Origin: Ectocarpus siliculosus
Taxonomy: Eukaryota > Sar > Phaeophyceae > Ectocarpales > Ectocarpaceae
Length of the DNA: 64,000 nt
Assembly: GCA_000310025.1 (NCBI GenBank)
Contig: FN649727.1
Location: 7,653,398-7,717,397 of the forward strand
Direction of reading: 5' to 3'
The translations under genes were made by a program, and so were the position numbers. Position 1 is the first letter of the stretch. Every line of letters starts with the position of its first letter. This document shows positions 1 to 32,600 of the stretch, piece by piece. The notes under the pieces were generated by a model. It searched no databases, was not told the DNA's origin, and saw only the letters and a program-made list of their open reading frames with translations.

Positions 1-176
1 ATGCGAAAGAAAATTTCTCCCGCTCTCATCACGCTGGTGGAAAAACAATGCCCCGCGCGTCGTGACGCAACGATTTTGATTCCTTGCCCGGTCGGTTATC
101 GCGGTCGATGCTAACTAACCAATACACACACGCCGGTACGCGCGTGCTGTGTAGATGCACACATACGAACACGTAC
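1..176. other. POLQ intron (partial)
   Basis: Sequence downstream of the exon ending at 177. It starts with a GTACGT donor on the minus strand. I see no further exon or repeat. Confidence 0.6.
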
Positions 177-19908
<19,732 letters not shown>

Positions 19909-20957
19909 GGCGGCTGCAAGGACGCAGCCTGCCCACCTGCGGCAAGCTGCTAGAAGCTCTGACAGCCCAACACTCAACACAGCTCAAAGCCTAGATGTCC
20001 ATCCTGCTCGCGCGCGGAAAGGCGTTCTCATCCCGGGGAGGAAGTGGCAGTCCCGCTAGAGATCTTCGGAGATTGAGGTAGAGCGAGCCCGTGGAGAGTG
20101 TAGAGCAGCGTGTAGAGTGGAGTGTGGAAACGAGAGAATGGAGAGAGGAGGGAGTGGACAGTGGACAGTGAAAGGGGAATTATACAGACAGACACAGGCA
20201 GGCAGAGATAGACAGGTACCGGATGCCGAGTGTCCAGGGTCACGCTCGAGAAAAATGAACGGCAAAAAACCCAGCCGCTCTTGTTTTTGGGTACAACACC
20301 TCTCCATCTCTCGACGTGTTTTTAATCTTGGGTATACTTGAAGGCAAGATCGCGGGAACCACGCTGTGAGTTGAACATGGGATTGAAGCTGTAGCTCTGT
20401 AGCGTGAAATGCTCGTGTGCATCACTCGCTAAGTTACGCAGATCATCAGCAACAAGAGAGCGGGAAGACACAAACAGCCCATAGTCCACTTCGGATCGAG
20501 GCTCAGTTTCTTCTTTCACCGCCACCGTGGAGCATTGACCACCAAATAGTATGGGATTCACAGCTAATTTGAGCCTATTTTCTGAATAATCTTTGAAGTA
20601 TCGTCTCCCCCGCAAACCAGCAGCATTCTATGAGCACCAAGCAGCAAGTAGTCTTACATTATAGCTATTTTTTCGGTGGCACAATGCCCAACCGACATCA
20701 CCGCTTAGGTAGTCAACATACATTACAGTGGAAAGCTTGTAGGATGAGAGCTGTGAAAGAGTGTTCAAAGGCACCCTTGCTTGGACACCGTTGTAGGTAG
20801 GCTGGAGCATAGCATTTAGCGACACTAATGCATACCCTGCGAAGCTGCTTCGGGCCAGCTCCGTGTGTCTTTGCGTGCTCGCGCATCGTTGTTTTCACCA
20901 GGAACCGGAACACTCAATGTACCAAGTTTTTTACAAGAAATATCAGACTTCATCGAA
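19909..20957. other. POLQ 5' flank, no gene seen
   Basis: Upstream of the inferred POLQ start. ORFs here are short and without recognisable motifs. It should hold the POLQ promoter and 5' UTR, but I see no sequence signal that identifies the transcription start. Confidence 0.4.
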
Positions 20958-21598
20958 GAAAAGTTCTGTTTGTGCGTGTACCCGGCAGGATATACGACTC
21001 TCCAAGATCTCCGGGGAGTACGCAGAGAGATATACATGATGGGTGTGATGGACTTGACGCGCAAGGCTCTGCTTGCCTGCCCATGTCTCTCACTCGTAAG
21101 TCGTTAATGAAGGAACTTGAGTCACTCCTTTGTGCAACACGTTCTCGACAAGAGCCCGCGAGCGTGATAACATAGTACACGCGCCGACACCCTAAACANN
21201 NNNNNNNNNNNNNNNNNNNNNNNNNNNNNNNNNNNNNNNNNNNNNNNNNNNNNNNNNNNNNNNNNNNNNNNNNNNNNNNNNNNNNNNNNNNNNNNNNNNN
21301 NNNNNNNNNNNNNNNNNNNNNNNNNNNNNNNNNNNNNNNNNNNNNNNNNNNNCCTTTGTGCAAAACGCTCTTAAGGGTGTAGGCGCGTGTACTATGTTAT
21401 CACGCTCGCGGGCTCTTGTCGAGAGCGTTTTGCACAAAGGAGTGACGCAAGGTCCTTCATGAACGATTATCGAGTGAGAGACGTGGGCAGGCAAGCAGAG
21501 CCTTGCGCGTCAAGTCCATCACAACCATCATGAATATCTATCTGCGTACCCCCCGGAGATCTCGGAGAGTCGTATCCTGCCGGGTACACCCACAAACA
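20958..21598. repeat. Foldback inverted repeat around an assembly gap
   Basis: Left arm 20958-21198 and right arm about 21360-21598 are inverted copies, more than 90% identical by eye. Both carry the segment GATGGACTTGACGCGCAAGG. The right arm starts with a further short inverted pair (CCTTTGTGCAAAACGCTC and its complement near 21420). The centre is unread (N, 21199-21352), as expected where a hairpin stops assembly. Confidence 0.9.
21199..21352. other. Assembly gap (154 N)
   Basis: Run of N at the centre of the foldback repeat. The true loop length is unknown. Confidence 1.
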
Positions 21599-21599
21599 A

Positions 21600-22125
21600 G
21601 TTTTCTCGCGTGTCCAACTCGACTATCCTCTAACCAGGTCCGCACCCAAACGCACCCTCTCAAAAGCTCAAGGAACGTACCCATGCGTGACTGAAAGTTC
21701 GATCGTTTCACACAGCTCGTAGCATCCCTGCCTCTTCTTAGCACCCCACTGCAATATGAAGGCCCCGCCACCGCTAAAGACAACGAAGAGTGGCACACAC
21801 AGCAGTGTCACACTGTCGCACCTCGGCACCGCTGCTGCAAGACTCGCAAGAGCAACTCTCGAGGAGGGGAAACCAGAACTCATCTCGCCCCCCGAAAATT
21901 CGGGGAAAAGGCTCGATCCCGCCGTTGGATGACGTCGACAACTAAATTCCGAGGTGTAACTCGTGCGTCTAGACCAAAGACTTTCCGATCGAAAAAAAAT
22001 CAACACACTCGAGCAATTCGACCACGGTGGATGTTAATTCGAAGCCAAGGCTGAACGTACTATGTAAAGCAATCTCATTTTGGACACACAAAGGCGACAC
22101 CCTGTTGACCTCGATTTGCCTCGCC
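21600..22125. other. Intergenic or 3' UTR, no gene seen
   Basis: Lies downstream of the minus-strand stop at 22126. Only short ORFs without motifs are present. Confidence 0.4.
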
Positions 22126-23776
22126 TCACAAACCCACGGGGGTGGCTCGACCGCTACTGCAGTACAGTGGCAGGGCACGCACACGGTGCCACTCATCTGT
22201 CCTTACGTCTATTCTTTGCCGGACCCATCCCTGGCCAACACCGCTCTTCGCACCCTCATCGCCACGACTGCCTCCCCCACTGGCGGCATCAAGCTGGCTT
22301 TGCAACAAGCGGTGGTTGGCCCTCCTTGACCTTTTCAAGAAGCGACCGGCGATGGAAGCAATATTCTCTAGCTCCTCGTCTTGGATGACGCGGGACGCAG
22401 CCACCTGTGCGTTGGTAACACGTTGAATTAAAGAGCTGAGATCGTCTTCCCCATCGATGATCTGTTTCGAACACAAATCATGTCATTGAAGAACCCAGGA
22501 AACGTTGAACACGGTTTGGCAACGGTTCCAACTTGATCCAGCGGTGAACCAATGCCGCCAAAGACTGATGTGCGCGGTCAGAAGTGTGTGTGTTGAAGAA
22601 ACGAACCACGACATACACTCGCGACACACAAAATGCCAAACAACCCTGCGCTCGCAAACTTGCGAGCTGTCTGTACGTGTTGATACTCGACGAGCACACG
22701 TTGAGTGTTCGGACAACATGGCTCACCCATGAACAGTGCCCCAACGGAACACGTGGGAATATGTTTTCTTTCGGAAGCCCAAACGCTCATCATCTTGTTA
22801 AAGCAGACACGTTGTTTTGTCCTTCGCAACACTGCAGCCGAAGTTTAACGGGCCACTTGGTACAACATCCGAACCGGAGTAGGTAGCGGAAGGGTAAAAA
22901 ACACGCCACCAAACCTGTTCATGGAAATATGACCAACCTGCGCGTGGATGATACGTTGTGCCTCATCGTACTGCCCCAGCCAGATGCAGTTGTAGGCCAC
23001 ATTGACACGGCATTTCCCGGCGAGTTGCAAATCCCCGAGTGCTGTCGCTACCTTCCAAAGCAAAATTCAGAACGGAGGGTGTGCCCACAACCGGTGGTTA
23101 AAGCATGGACGAATGAGATGCCCAGATCCCTTTCGGGTTGCGTACGCCACACGGACAGGGTGAGAGCTCCCTGTTTAGGTGGTACTTTTGGGGCACCAAT
23201 GGCATTTACTTACCGGCCCCCCAGCAGTAATTCATCGCATTTCACAAACAACCTCAGAACTACGCCGCCGATGTTTGGGTGAGAATGTGCCGGTACTGCG
23301 TGTACAAACCATGCAGTGGGTTAAACGCGCACCGAAGATCGGGGGTGATTGACAAGTTCTCTGCTGTGGAATGGGTGCGGCCCTTTGTCAATTCAGACCT
23401 GCGTCGCGATTCAGGCAAAACACACGGGTGACTTTGAGAACATGGGCACATAGGGTCCACTACACTCTTACCTCTGATTGGGCAAGGGCTAGACGTATCG
23501 CCTGTCCGACCTGCCGGGTGAGGAAGTAGCCTCCCCCCAGGGTGCTAAGCTTTGCGTTGGCGTTCAAGAGAGTGGCAAAGGCCTTGGCTTGACTGATCAG
23601 TTGGAGGCACCACCTGCACAGACACATACGATCGATTTGTCCCATAGTGTGGATGACAAGTGTATTCGAAACGTAGGATTCGTGTGTACGCATTCAAAGT
23701 ATAGGAGGGAACGATCTCCATAAGCGTTTCGAGAACCATAGGACCTCGAGAGACCTTTAGCAGATACACGAATCTC
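22126..23776 (-). CDS. Helical-repeat protein of unknown function (5' end not found)
   Basis: Four exons in consistent phase: 23776-23690 (tentative), 23613-23472, 23051-22938, 22461-22126, with the stop TGA at 22126. Exon 23613-23472 gives QLISQAKAFATLLNANAKL and GYFLTRQVGQAIRLA. The next gives AGKCRVNVAYNCIWLGQYDE, which resembles a TPR-like helix pair (small residues at packing positions, then a Tyr/Asp/Glu turn). The last exon is acidic to basic, with RFLKRSRRANHR and a Gly/Ser tail. Splice sites are canonical (GTAAGA, GTTGGT donors). I do not recognise the family. The 5' exons lie above 23776 and were not found. It shares strand with POLQ but is separated from it by the foldback repeat. 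Confidence 0.6.
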
Positions 23777-25047
23777 CTACATGCCACTGGCTGGCGTGAG
23801 CGGGCCGGCCACTTGTGGCACTGCCCCTGTAAAACTCCCTTTCTGGACCCTCTTTCCTTGCCCAAGGTAGCCGGTGGCAGCTACCCCGACCTTGGGATCC
23901 TTGTGTCGCATACTCAAGCAGTCTACGCCGTCGGCTCGATTAAACCTAGGCTAGGTTTATGCGTACACAAGCAGGGTACCACGCCTCCGCATTTTAGGTG
24001 TTCAACCACACTCGAAATGGCGCAAGTATCATACCGATTGGTGCCCACTGCTGCAACAACAAGTGCCAAATACGAAGTCAAAAGACCAAGTACTTGTACT
24101 ATACTTCATGCCAGTGCGTTCATGTGTACGTTGCACTACCGCTACAAGTTGCCGTGTGCTGGCATGGGAGAGGGTATTGATGTAGTAATGCTTGTATTCA
24201 CGGTGCTTGACCTCTACAGGTTATCGTGCAATGGCCAAACAAACAAGTGCCACCCCCTCAGAAAACTGCTTTGCATCATGTATTTACCTACCCTTCACGC
24301 GCAAGTCTCACCGAATGTCCGGTACCATCGTAACCAGCGGATGACAAATCAGCCTGACTTGTAGTACTTCCCCTGCCGCCCCGTTTCCGCTATACCCACC
24401 CTCCGGCGTTTGCCCTTCAAGTTGTTCGGTACAATGGAGACCAGACGATGATACACACGGTGGATGTAGGTCGCTTCATGAGTAACTGTGATGAATTGTA
24501 CCAGCGTTCCGTTCTCGGCAAGTATTGTTGTGCGCTGGCGCATCACAACGGGCAAATAATCATCGTTACGGAAAATTTCTGGAGACCGGCGCAGGCGGTG
24601 ATACGACTTGCGCTCTGCGCTACATGTAAGCACGCTCCTGTGGTTTTGGCTCATGTTGTCGTCGTTGCCTCCCGAGAGGAAACTGTTCTGGTGTCTAGAC
24701 TGAGAATCGTCGCATAGCGTACCCGTCGGGGACAACTTTTCCGTTGCTGCATGCCAACACAGATACGTGACGCCGCCAACGTGGGGGTCAAACTAGGGCA
24801 AAAATTCTGCTAATTTTGCATGTGGTGAGACTCCGACGGGGCAATTTCGGCATCGCAATCACCACCAGGTGCACACAGCGCTGGACAGTTGCGTTGATGA
24901 TTCCAGGGCGCAGCAGGCACAAAGCAACGAGAGCGCACAGCCGCCACAACAACAGTCACAATATTCTCAACACAGAAACGCCAACGTTCGACCCACACCT
25001 TGCCAACCATGACCGCAAGGATTGTGTCACACTTCGTCAGCAGAGCA
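23777..25047. other. No gene identified
   Basis: Should contain the 5' exons of the gene ending at 22126, but no segment shows coding character together with splice sites that I could trust. No repeat was seen. Confidence 0.4.
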
Positions 25048-26265
25048 TCACCCGGCTGTTGCAACACACGTCCTCCAAGCGTGAGCGTAGCGACCGCAGC
25101 GGTTCGTTCGCCGCGGAAACAATTCGCACACCCATCCATCACCTGGGGATCCCGCTGTCGGCTCGAGGTCGAAGGCTATCCACCGCTCGCCCCCGTCGCA
25201 TCGCCCGGTCACCTTGTACCGCATACCATGAGCTCGCCCCCCCGCCGTTGCGACCGCCTCCGCGAGCAGTAAGTCATCGTCAACATCAAGACAACACATG
25301 GAGAACCCCGTCGCTGTTCTGTCCGTTCTTCTCGCGTTCATTGCCGTCTCTACGACGCTGCTGGCGCAGGCGCTGGTGCTGCCACCGAGCACACTACCGC
25401 TGCTGTTGAAACCACCTGGCCGCCCCCGTTCCTGTAGCCCGGTAGTCGCCGCCGCAATCCGGAGCCACGCCACCAAGCGCCCAACGGCTGCGGAGACGCC
25501 GCCCGTGCTGCTATTACTGCCATTACTAGCAGAACAGCGTGTCGCCCCGAACGACTTATTCCCGTCGGCGCGAGCGTCTCGACGGCTGCACACATCAGCA
25601 GGTCCAGCTGTGCCGGCGCAGCCGCGGGGAGGATAATCTCCTGGAGGCTGCTCAGGCTCGATAGCGTTTCCCGCTGTGCTTGGATTCGCGGACAGGCGCA
25701 TGTTTTCCGCGTGGGACCGATCAAGCAGGGATTGCACGGCCGAGAATCCAAGGACACTCTCAACTACGACGAGCGCCACTCCACCTGGTGCTACCGTTGC
25801 CGATGACTGGATAGAACACGCTGGTTGCTGTGAACTGGTACAGATGCCGTCGTTCGTTACAGGGGACGAGGCCGTGCCACCGGAGCTGCTGCCGCCGCTG
25901 CCGTAGCGCTCGTCCTGAGCACCGACAGTAGTTTCGATGCGGACAAGGTTCTGCTGAACATTCGTTACGACCGCATCACCGCGGACCAAGTGCTCAGCTG
26001 CTCGCTCTCGCACCGCACCACCTCCGGCTGTTAACAAGCTTTCGTGGTAAGAATGGTCGGCCACGGCGAACGTCCTAGGGAGAAGCAAGCGCACCATACC
26101 GGCAGGTCGGCTAATTGTCTCCGTTTCTCCAATGGAAGCTGCAGCCGCCAAACTCGCAGTGCGCCCGGGCGATGCCCGTTGACCTCCTGACCGGGATTGG
26201 GCGGGGGAAGGTACGTCATTGTAGAGGGCTTGTGACAGGCGCACAACGGGTGGGATCGACATCAT
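25048..26265 (-). CDS. Hypothetical Ser/Ala/Gly-rich protein, 405 codons
   Basis: Single open frame starting MMSIPPVVRLSQAL. It is rich in Ala, Ser and Gly, with no signal peptide or membrane segment. Near the C-terminus it has a more structured block around YKVTGRCDGGERWIAFDLEP. The same start (MSIPPVVR) and the same C-terminal block recur in a decayed copy at 35165-35780, so these two segments are the parts kept between copies while the middle differs. This supports a real, duplicated gene rather than a chance ORF. A GTGATG donor-like site near the C-terminal block means the last 30 codons may not be coding. Family not recognised. Confidence 0.45.
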   Translation of the reverse strand: MMSIPPVVRLSQALYNDVPSPAQSRSGGQRASPGRTASLAAAASIGETETISRPAGMVRLLLPRTFAVADHSYHESLLTAGGGAVRERAAEHLVRGDAVVTNVQQNLVRIETTVGAQDERYGSGGSSSGGTASSPVTNDGICTSSQQPACSIQSSATVAPGGVALVVVESVLGFSAVQSLLDRSHAENMRLSANPSTAGNAIEPEQPPGDYPPRGCAGTAGPADVCSRRDARADGNKSFGATRCSASNGSNSSTGGVSAAVGRLVAWLRIAAATTGLQERGRPGGFNSSGSVLGGSTSACASSVVETAMNARRTDRTATGFSMCCLDVDDDLLLAEAVATAGGRAHGMRYKVTGRCDGGERWIAFDLEPTAGSPGDGWVCELFPRRTNRCGRYAHAWRTCVATAG

Positions 26266-28169
26266 CGGCGTCCTACCCCCCGTACAAGCAACGGCTGGGG
26301 AGGTGACCAGTAGTGAAGCTGGCTACGGATGCGGCACAACTGAGTGCCAAGGAGTTCATGGTTCATGATGGCCTCGCAGGGAGACGGGGCTCGGAAAGAA
26401 GAAAAAGAAAAAAAAAAAAACATATCTCTCCGCATCTCCGCATCGGTCTGCAACTGCTCGGCACTACTCTCACTCGCACACCAATGCGGCACGCAGCCCA
26501 AGCCAAACAGCGCCCTTAGCGCCACACCGGCGCCGGTGCTGTATGTACTCTTCGTGTTGACAATTTCGTGTGTTGTGGGGTACCACCGGTGCAGTCACGG
26601 GGACCTTTTTTGCGTGTGGCGGGTGTGATGAGGGTTGTGCGTGCGTGCAGCTCACTTCCTCTCTCTCCGTACTACCGCCGTCGCTCTCTCCAATCAAGTT
26701 TCCTTCTCCAACGCTTACTCCAACACCACCTCAATCTCTCTCTCTCGGCCTTACACGGCCGACTACCCAGTGCCCCAAGTAACGCCCAGCACGGGCTTGC
26801 TGCACCTCCGCGTAGTTTACCTTACATCATCCATCAAGAACGGGGTCGAGCTGTACGCATGTAGTACCTGAAGCTTCGGAGGGGTCGAGACTGCAGCAGT
26901 TCAAGGCTAGGATGGTGGCTGGTTTCGGCCCCTCGAGAATTGCTTGGGGTGTTCGTAACAGCAGTACCGAGATGGAATTGTCAAGTCGGGTGTGTCTGAG
27001 CTGTGGCCGAGCCATCCCATACACCGTGAGGAGGGGGCAAGACGAGTCTGCTGTTGTTGTTGTGCTTGAATGCGCGGATGCAAAAAAACTGGGTGTTTGA
27101 GAGGGTGCGGTTTGGCGCGAACCTTGTTGGATGGTGGTCGAGGTATGGACACGCGAGGGAGCTCCTGATCGATGTCGTCTGTTTTCCGTTTGGTGACGAC
27201 GTTGAGGGGTTCCACTTCTTGCCTAGTTCAAATTGCTTTACAGCGATTCATGGCTGACGCGCAAACAACGATGGACTATTGGGGTTGTTACAACCACAAG
27301 GACTGAGTGAGTGTTCAGATAGATGGTGTGTGTTCAGATGGAAAATAAGAACGTAGAAAGAGTTTTTCGAACGATTGTGTCAATTTTTCGGACAGCTCTT
27401 AGTTTGCCTGACCGTCGTTCAACAATTCGAACTCCTTGGTGCTGCCGTTCATGACGTGTCCCAACCGAGCTCACAGAGAGTGACGCTGGATTGGCGCATT
27501 ATACGCCGGGGAATCATGTTCATGTCGTCAATGGAGGACGCAGTACATTGCGTTTCTGCCCACGATAAAGACGAACTCATGTACAACATCCTTTGTCTTT
27601 CAACGAAGAGATTACTTCAATTCATGCGAGATCACACGCGAAACCCTTCGGAAACAATTATGGTTTTCAAGGGCAAGGATGGTTGTGGGTTTCTCTTGTA
27701 GTTTTGTCGATCGACCACACGCATGCGCGTCCACGATACCACCCCAGTCCAGAGGAACATTTCTCATCCTACCTACACCAGACTCGGGTTTCAACGACGG
27801 CCTTGCAAAGACGTCCATGAAAACTCCAGCTATGAATCTCCCTTCCGCATTCAACCGACCACACAACGGCGAAAGACAACCACTCTTGGCCTTGCGATGT
27901 GTTTCTCGCGCTGTAGTACTTTTTGAGAGTCTGCATCGTTTGCGATACCGGCACGGGGCAACGGGACCATGGTCGTTTTCCGGTTGGCGACGAAGATCAA
28001 GACCATGGGCTGCAGACGGTCAAGCTGAGAGCGCAGCTAGGGTTGTAAACGTAGACACACGCGACCGTTCAATGTTGCATTAGCCGTATACTTTTGTTTA
28101 CATGTAGTCTAGTGGTCAGACCCGGCAAACGAGCGCCGCACATATTTCCGGCTGGTTTTTGATCGTTCT
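26266..28169. other. No certain gene; poly-purine tract
   Basis: Contains an A-rich tract at about 26395-26420 and a CACCGGCGCCGGTG palindrome at 26525-26538 that recurs near 38942. Open frames at 26907-27260 and 27375-27701 have no recognisable domain or splice support. Confidence 0.35.
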
Positions 28170-29439
28170 CCATTTGACTGCATGGGGAATGTAACGAACC
28201 TAAGACACCAGGTACAGGTAAAACACACGTGCTAAAGGTCCCGTCTTACAGGTACAATATGTCAAACATACTGGCCCTTCCCGCTGCTACCGGCCGTATC
28301 ATCGAGAGGGCCCTTCCTTGTAAACTCTTTTCACTGTGGTGGTACGTGTATTTTGTACTGTGACCACGCACACCACTCGCCCCCACGCCTGAGTACTATT
28401 TACCCCCCTATGTACCTCCCTTCCGCCGTGAACCCGAAAGGTGGCGGTATATCACCCAATAAAGAACCCCCGCACGCGACCAAACAACTTCTGCGGTCCC
28501 AGCAGTTTCGAGAAAGGAAAAGTGAGGCAGACACGTCGACGAACTACATTCCTTCCAATAAACGTCCAACTGCAAACGGGGTTCATGTAACAACACTTAA
28601 AAGCCCCACGAAGATGAAGACCACGAGGCGGCCGCAGCTTCGCGGGTCTCCCGGGCGAGCCTCATCCGGGAGCTCTCCCAGCGGGGGGCGTTCCTGCCCC
28701 CCTCCACCTCCGTAGCCTCCGGCCGTACAGTGGACGAGGCATCCTCCTCCTTACCGCCGCCATCACTGCTCCACCTGGCGTCCCGCTCGCGCCTGCGGGC
28801 CTCCTCCTCCTCCTCCTCCTCCTGCACCATGTTCAGCCATCGCACCCTGACGGAGACGGTGGTGGCACGGTGGGGCTTGACCAGCAAAGCCGACCAACCC
28901 CTCCTCAGTAGGATCGAGCGGGGCATGTCGTCGATGTCTGTCCATTTCGCAGCGCGCGGAGTGGGCAAAGGGGACTGTCCCCATGGTCCTCTTCGCGCAC
29001 TGCGAAATGGACCGACATCGAAGGCGTCCCCCGGCTCGATCCTCCTCAACAGGGGTATCGACGGCTCGATGGTCAAGCCACACCGTGCCACTGCCGTCAG
29101 CGTGCGGTGGCTCGATATCGAGCAGGAGGAGGAACAAGAGGAGGAGGATGCCCGCAGGCGCGAGCGGGGCGTCGGAAAAGCTAGAACTCGGTGCGCTCTG
29201 ACCCGCCCCGTGTTCCCCTCGCCCGTACCGAACAAGAGATACCCTGGTTCTGGGTTTGGTCCGCCACACGCGAGGGAGAAAGCGGAATGACAGTGGTGAG
29301 TTGCGTGTGAGAGGAGATGAAGCTCATGGGCATAATGCTTGGAGAACACAACCGATATGGACGATATGGACTAGGTTGATGATTCTTGGTTGTGGCGTTG
29401 GGTCGTGCAGCAGTTTAGGACGGCGTACACGCAGCGTAC

Positions 29440-32400
29440 AACACCCGAACTTGTCGAGCGCAATTCTGTACTATCAAAGTCACCTGCAGTCCATTGCGCC
29501 AAAGGGGGCACCGGCCGTTGCCCAACCCGAGTAGAGGACCAGGACCCTCGACGTCACAGTCTTTGCGGCGCGATGGTGCCTGGTAGATCTCCACCTGTAG
29601 GTCGACGTCGAAAGGTGGTGCGTCATGGAAGTGTCATGTGGGCTTGTGCTTGTGGGTGTCGATTTCGTAGGTCCTGCAGAAGCGGGACTAGTCTACATTC
29701 TGCAGGCCTACCAAACACAGCAAGCAGTGTACACATCAGACTTTCCTAAGGTTCCAATCGAAACCCTTGCCGTCGTTTAATCCTTAGGTGCGAAGGGCCT
29801 TGCTGTTTGTCCAATGTGCCTCAGAGATGACTACGTTGTCTTGACCGAATTTAATTGAAACGCCAACCGTCGGAGCACGCACGCACAACCGCTAGTGTAC
29901 CCTATACCCCCCGTCCACTCAAATTGGATGGAGCAGGCACAAAAATTTACCGTCTCTTCGCCCACGTCCATGCACCGTCGAACACAACTGCCTTGGTGAC
30001 GATGATGGCGGCGCTTGCGCAAGTGTCGCGATCACAATTGATAATCGCGACACTTGCAAAAGTGCCGCCGTCCTCGTTACCGGGGCAATTGTGCTCGACG
30101 GTGCCTTGAAGTGGGCACAGAGACGGTGAGGTATTGTGTTTGCTCCATCCAACTTGAGTGGGCGGGGGAGTAGCATACACTAGCGGTTGTGCGTGCGTGC
30201 TCCGAGGGTTGGCGTTTCACTGTGGTCAGGCCAGACAACGTAGTCATCGCTGAGGCACATTGGACAATGGCAAGGCCCTCGCACCCAGGGGGTTAAAACG
30301 ACGGCAAGGGTTCCGATTGAAACCTTAGGAAAAGCCTGGTGTGTACACTGCTTCCTGTGTTTGGTAGAACTCTGCAGGGCGTAGACTAGCCCTAGGGATG
30401 AAATCGATTTTCACCAGCACAAGCCCACATGACACTTCGCAACACGTTTCAACATTGACCCACAGGTGGAGACATGCGTGGTGCCATCAAGCCATAGACA
30501 AAAAGCATCGAAGGCCCTTTTCGCTACGCAGGCCGCGCAAACACCGGTGCGCCATTCACCACGAGCGACTGCGGGTGAGTTGGGGGTAACAAAATAGTTT
30601 TACTCGACAAGTTCAGATTTTCGTCGACAAGGTCGGCCATTTTTCGCGACGTCTACGCCGTCCCAAGCTGTTTCTCTGCAGCAGATACATGCATGCATGC
30701 ATGTAGTAGAATAATCTGTCCTATCAAACTCACCCGCGGTCGCTATTGCCGAAGGGTTCACCGGCCTTTGCCCACCCCGCGTACCTCGATGACACCCGCA
30801 TGAATCGATGAGACATACATGCCTTGCGGCACGATCACCGTCGGTGCTGCTCGAGAGTCTGCACCTGTGGGTCAATGTTAAAAAGTGGTGCGCCATGAAA
30901 GAGTCACGTGGGCTTGTGCTTGTGGTGGATGTCGATTTCGTAGGTCCTGCAGGAAACGGGACTAACAGTCCTTCTGCAGGGCTACCAAACATAGTAGTGT
31001 ACACATCGTCGTTTGATCCTCTAGGTGCGAGGGTCTTGCTATCGTCCAACGCGCCTCAGAGATGACTACGTTGTCTTGACCAGATCAAAGTGAATCGCCA
31101 ACCGTCGGAGCAAGCACGCACAACCGCTAGTGTACCCTATACCCCCCGCCCACTCAAACTGGATGGAGCAGACACAAAAACGTACCGTCTCTTCGCCCAC
31201 GTCCATGCACCGTCGAACACAACTGCCTTGGTGACGATGATGGCGGCGCTTGCGCAAGTGTCGCGATCACAATTGATAATCGCGACACTTGCAAAAGTGC
31301 CGCCGTCCTCGTTACCGGGGCGGTTCTACTTGACGGTGCCTTGAAGTGGGCACAGAGACGGTGAGGTATATGTTTGCTCCATCCAACTTGAGTGGGCGGA
31401 GGAGTAGGGTACACTACCAACGGGTGCGTGCGTGCTCCGAGGGTTGGCGTTTCACTTTGATCAGGCCAGACAACGTAGTCATCACTGGGGCACATGTGGA
31501 CAACAGCAAGGCCCTCGCACCCAGGGGATTAAACGACGGCAAGGGTTCCGATTGAAACCTTAGGAAAAGCCTGATATGTACACTTCTTGATGTGTTTCGT
31601 AGCCCTCGGCTGCAGAGCGTAAACTAGTCCTGTTTCCTGCAGGACCCACGAAATCGACTTCCACAAGCACAAGCCCACATGGCACTTCCATGGCGCACCA
31701 CGTTTTAACATTGAATCACGGGTGGAGACATGGGAGGTGTCATCAAGCCAAAAGGCAAAAAGCATCGAAGGCCCTTTTCGCTACACGGGCCGCGCAAAGA
31801 CCGGTGCGCCATTCACTACGAGCGACTGCGGGTAAGTTGGGTAATGCAGAATTTTTCTCGACAAGTTCAGATTTTCGTCGGCAAGTTCGGGTACTTGTCG
31901 CGACGCTTACGCCGTCCCAACTTGGTGCTCTGCCGCAGATGCATCCACCCATCTAGCAGCGTATTCTGTACTATCAAACTCACTCCCAGTCCCTATTGCC
32001 GAAGGGGTTACACCGGCCTTTGCCCAGCCCGCGTTACTCGATGACACCCGCGTACCTCGATGACACCTTCCTTGAGGCTCGATCACCGTAGGTGCTGCTC
32101 GAGAGTCTGCACCTGTGGGTCAATGTTGAAAAGTGGTGCACCATGGAAGTGTTATGTGGGCTGTGCTTGTGGACGTCGATTTCGTTGGTCCTGCAGGAAA
32201 CGGGATAAGACCACAATCGGCAAAGCTACCAAACATGTACACATCAGGCTTTCCAAAGGGTTCAACCAGCACCCTTGCTGTCGTTTGATCCTCTAGGTGC
32301 GAGGGCGTTGTCCAATGTGCCTCAGCGATGACTACAACTGGGCCAAATTTAAGTGAATCGCCAACAACCCTCGGAGAACACAAGAACAACCGCTAGTGTA

Positions 32401-32600
32401 CCCTACCCCCGCCCACGCAAGTTGGATGGAGCAAACACAATACCTCACCGTCTCCATGCTCACTTCAAGGCACCGTCCACCACATTTGCCCCGGTGATGA
32501 CGATGGCCGCCAGCGTAACTGTCGGGGATGAGGAAAGAAGGGTCAAGAATGCAGCAGTTGCACCGGACGAGGAAAGCGTTGTTTATGACCAACATCATTA
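29440..32600. repeat. Nested palindromic units inside the left arm
   Basis: A unit of about 600 bp occurs in alternating orientation: 29440-30038 and its inverse 30040-30600; 30660-31262 and its inverse 31264-31900; then a fifth, partial unit 31950-32550. The first two pairs meet at identical palindrome centres (AAGTGTCGCGATCACAATTG followed by its complement) at about 30020-30058 and 31255-31293. Each unit carries splice-like edges (CCTGCAG, GGGTGAGTT) and a short Ser/Thr-rich frame that is broken differently in each copy, so no intact protein can be read. Confidence 0.85.

Noticed and set aside
27375-27701. Plus-strand ORF of 108 codons with protein-like composition
   Set aside because: No domain, no splice context and no second copy; could be a relic exon, but nothing supports it beyond openness.
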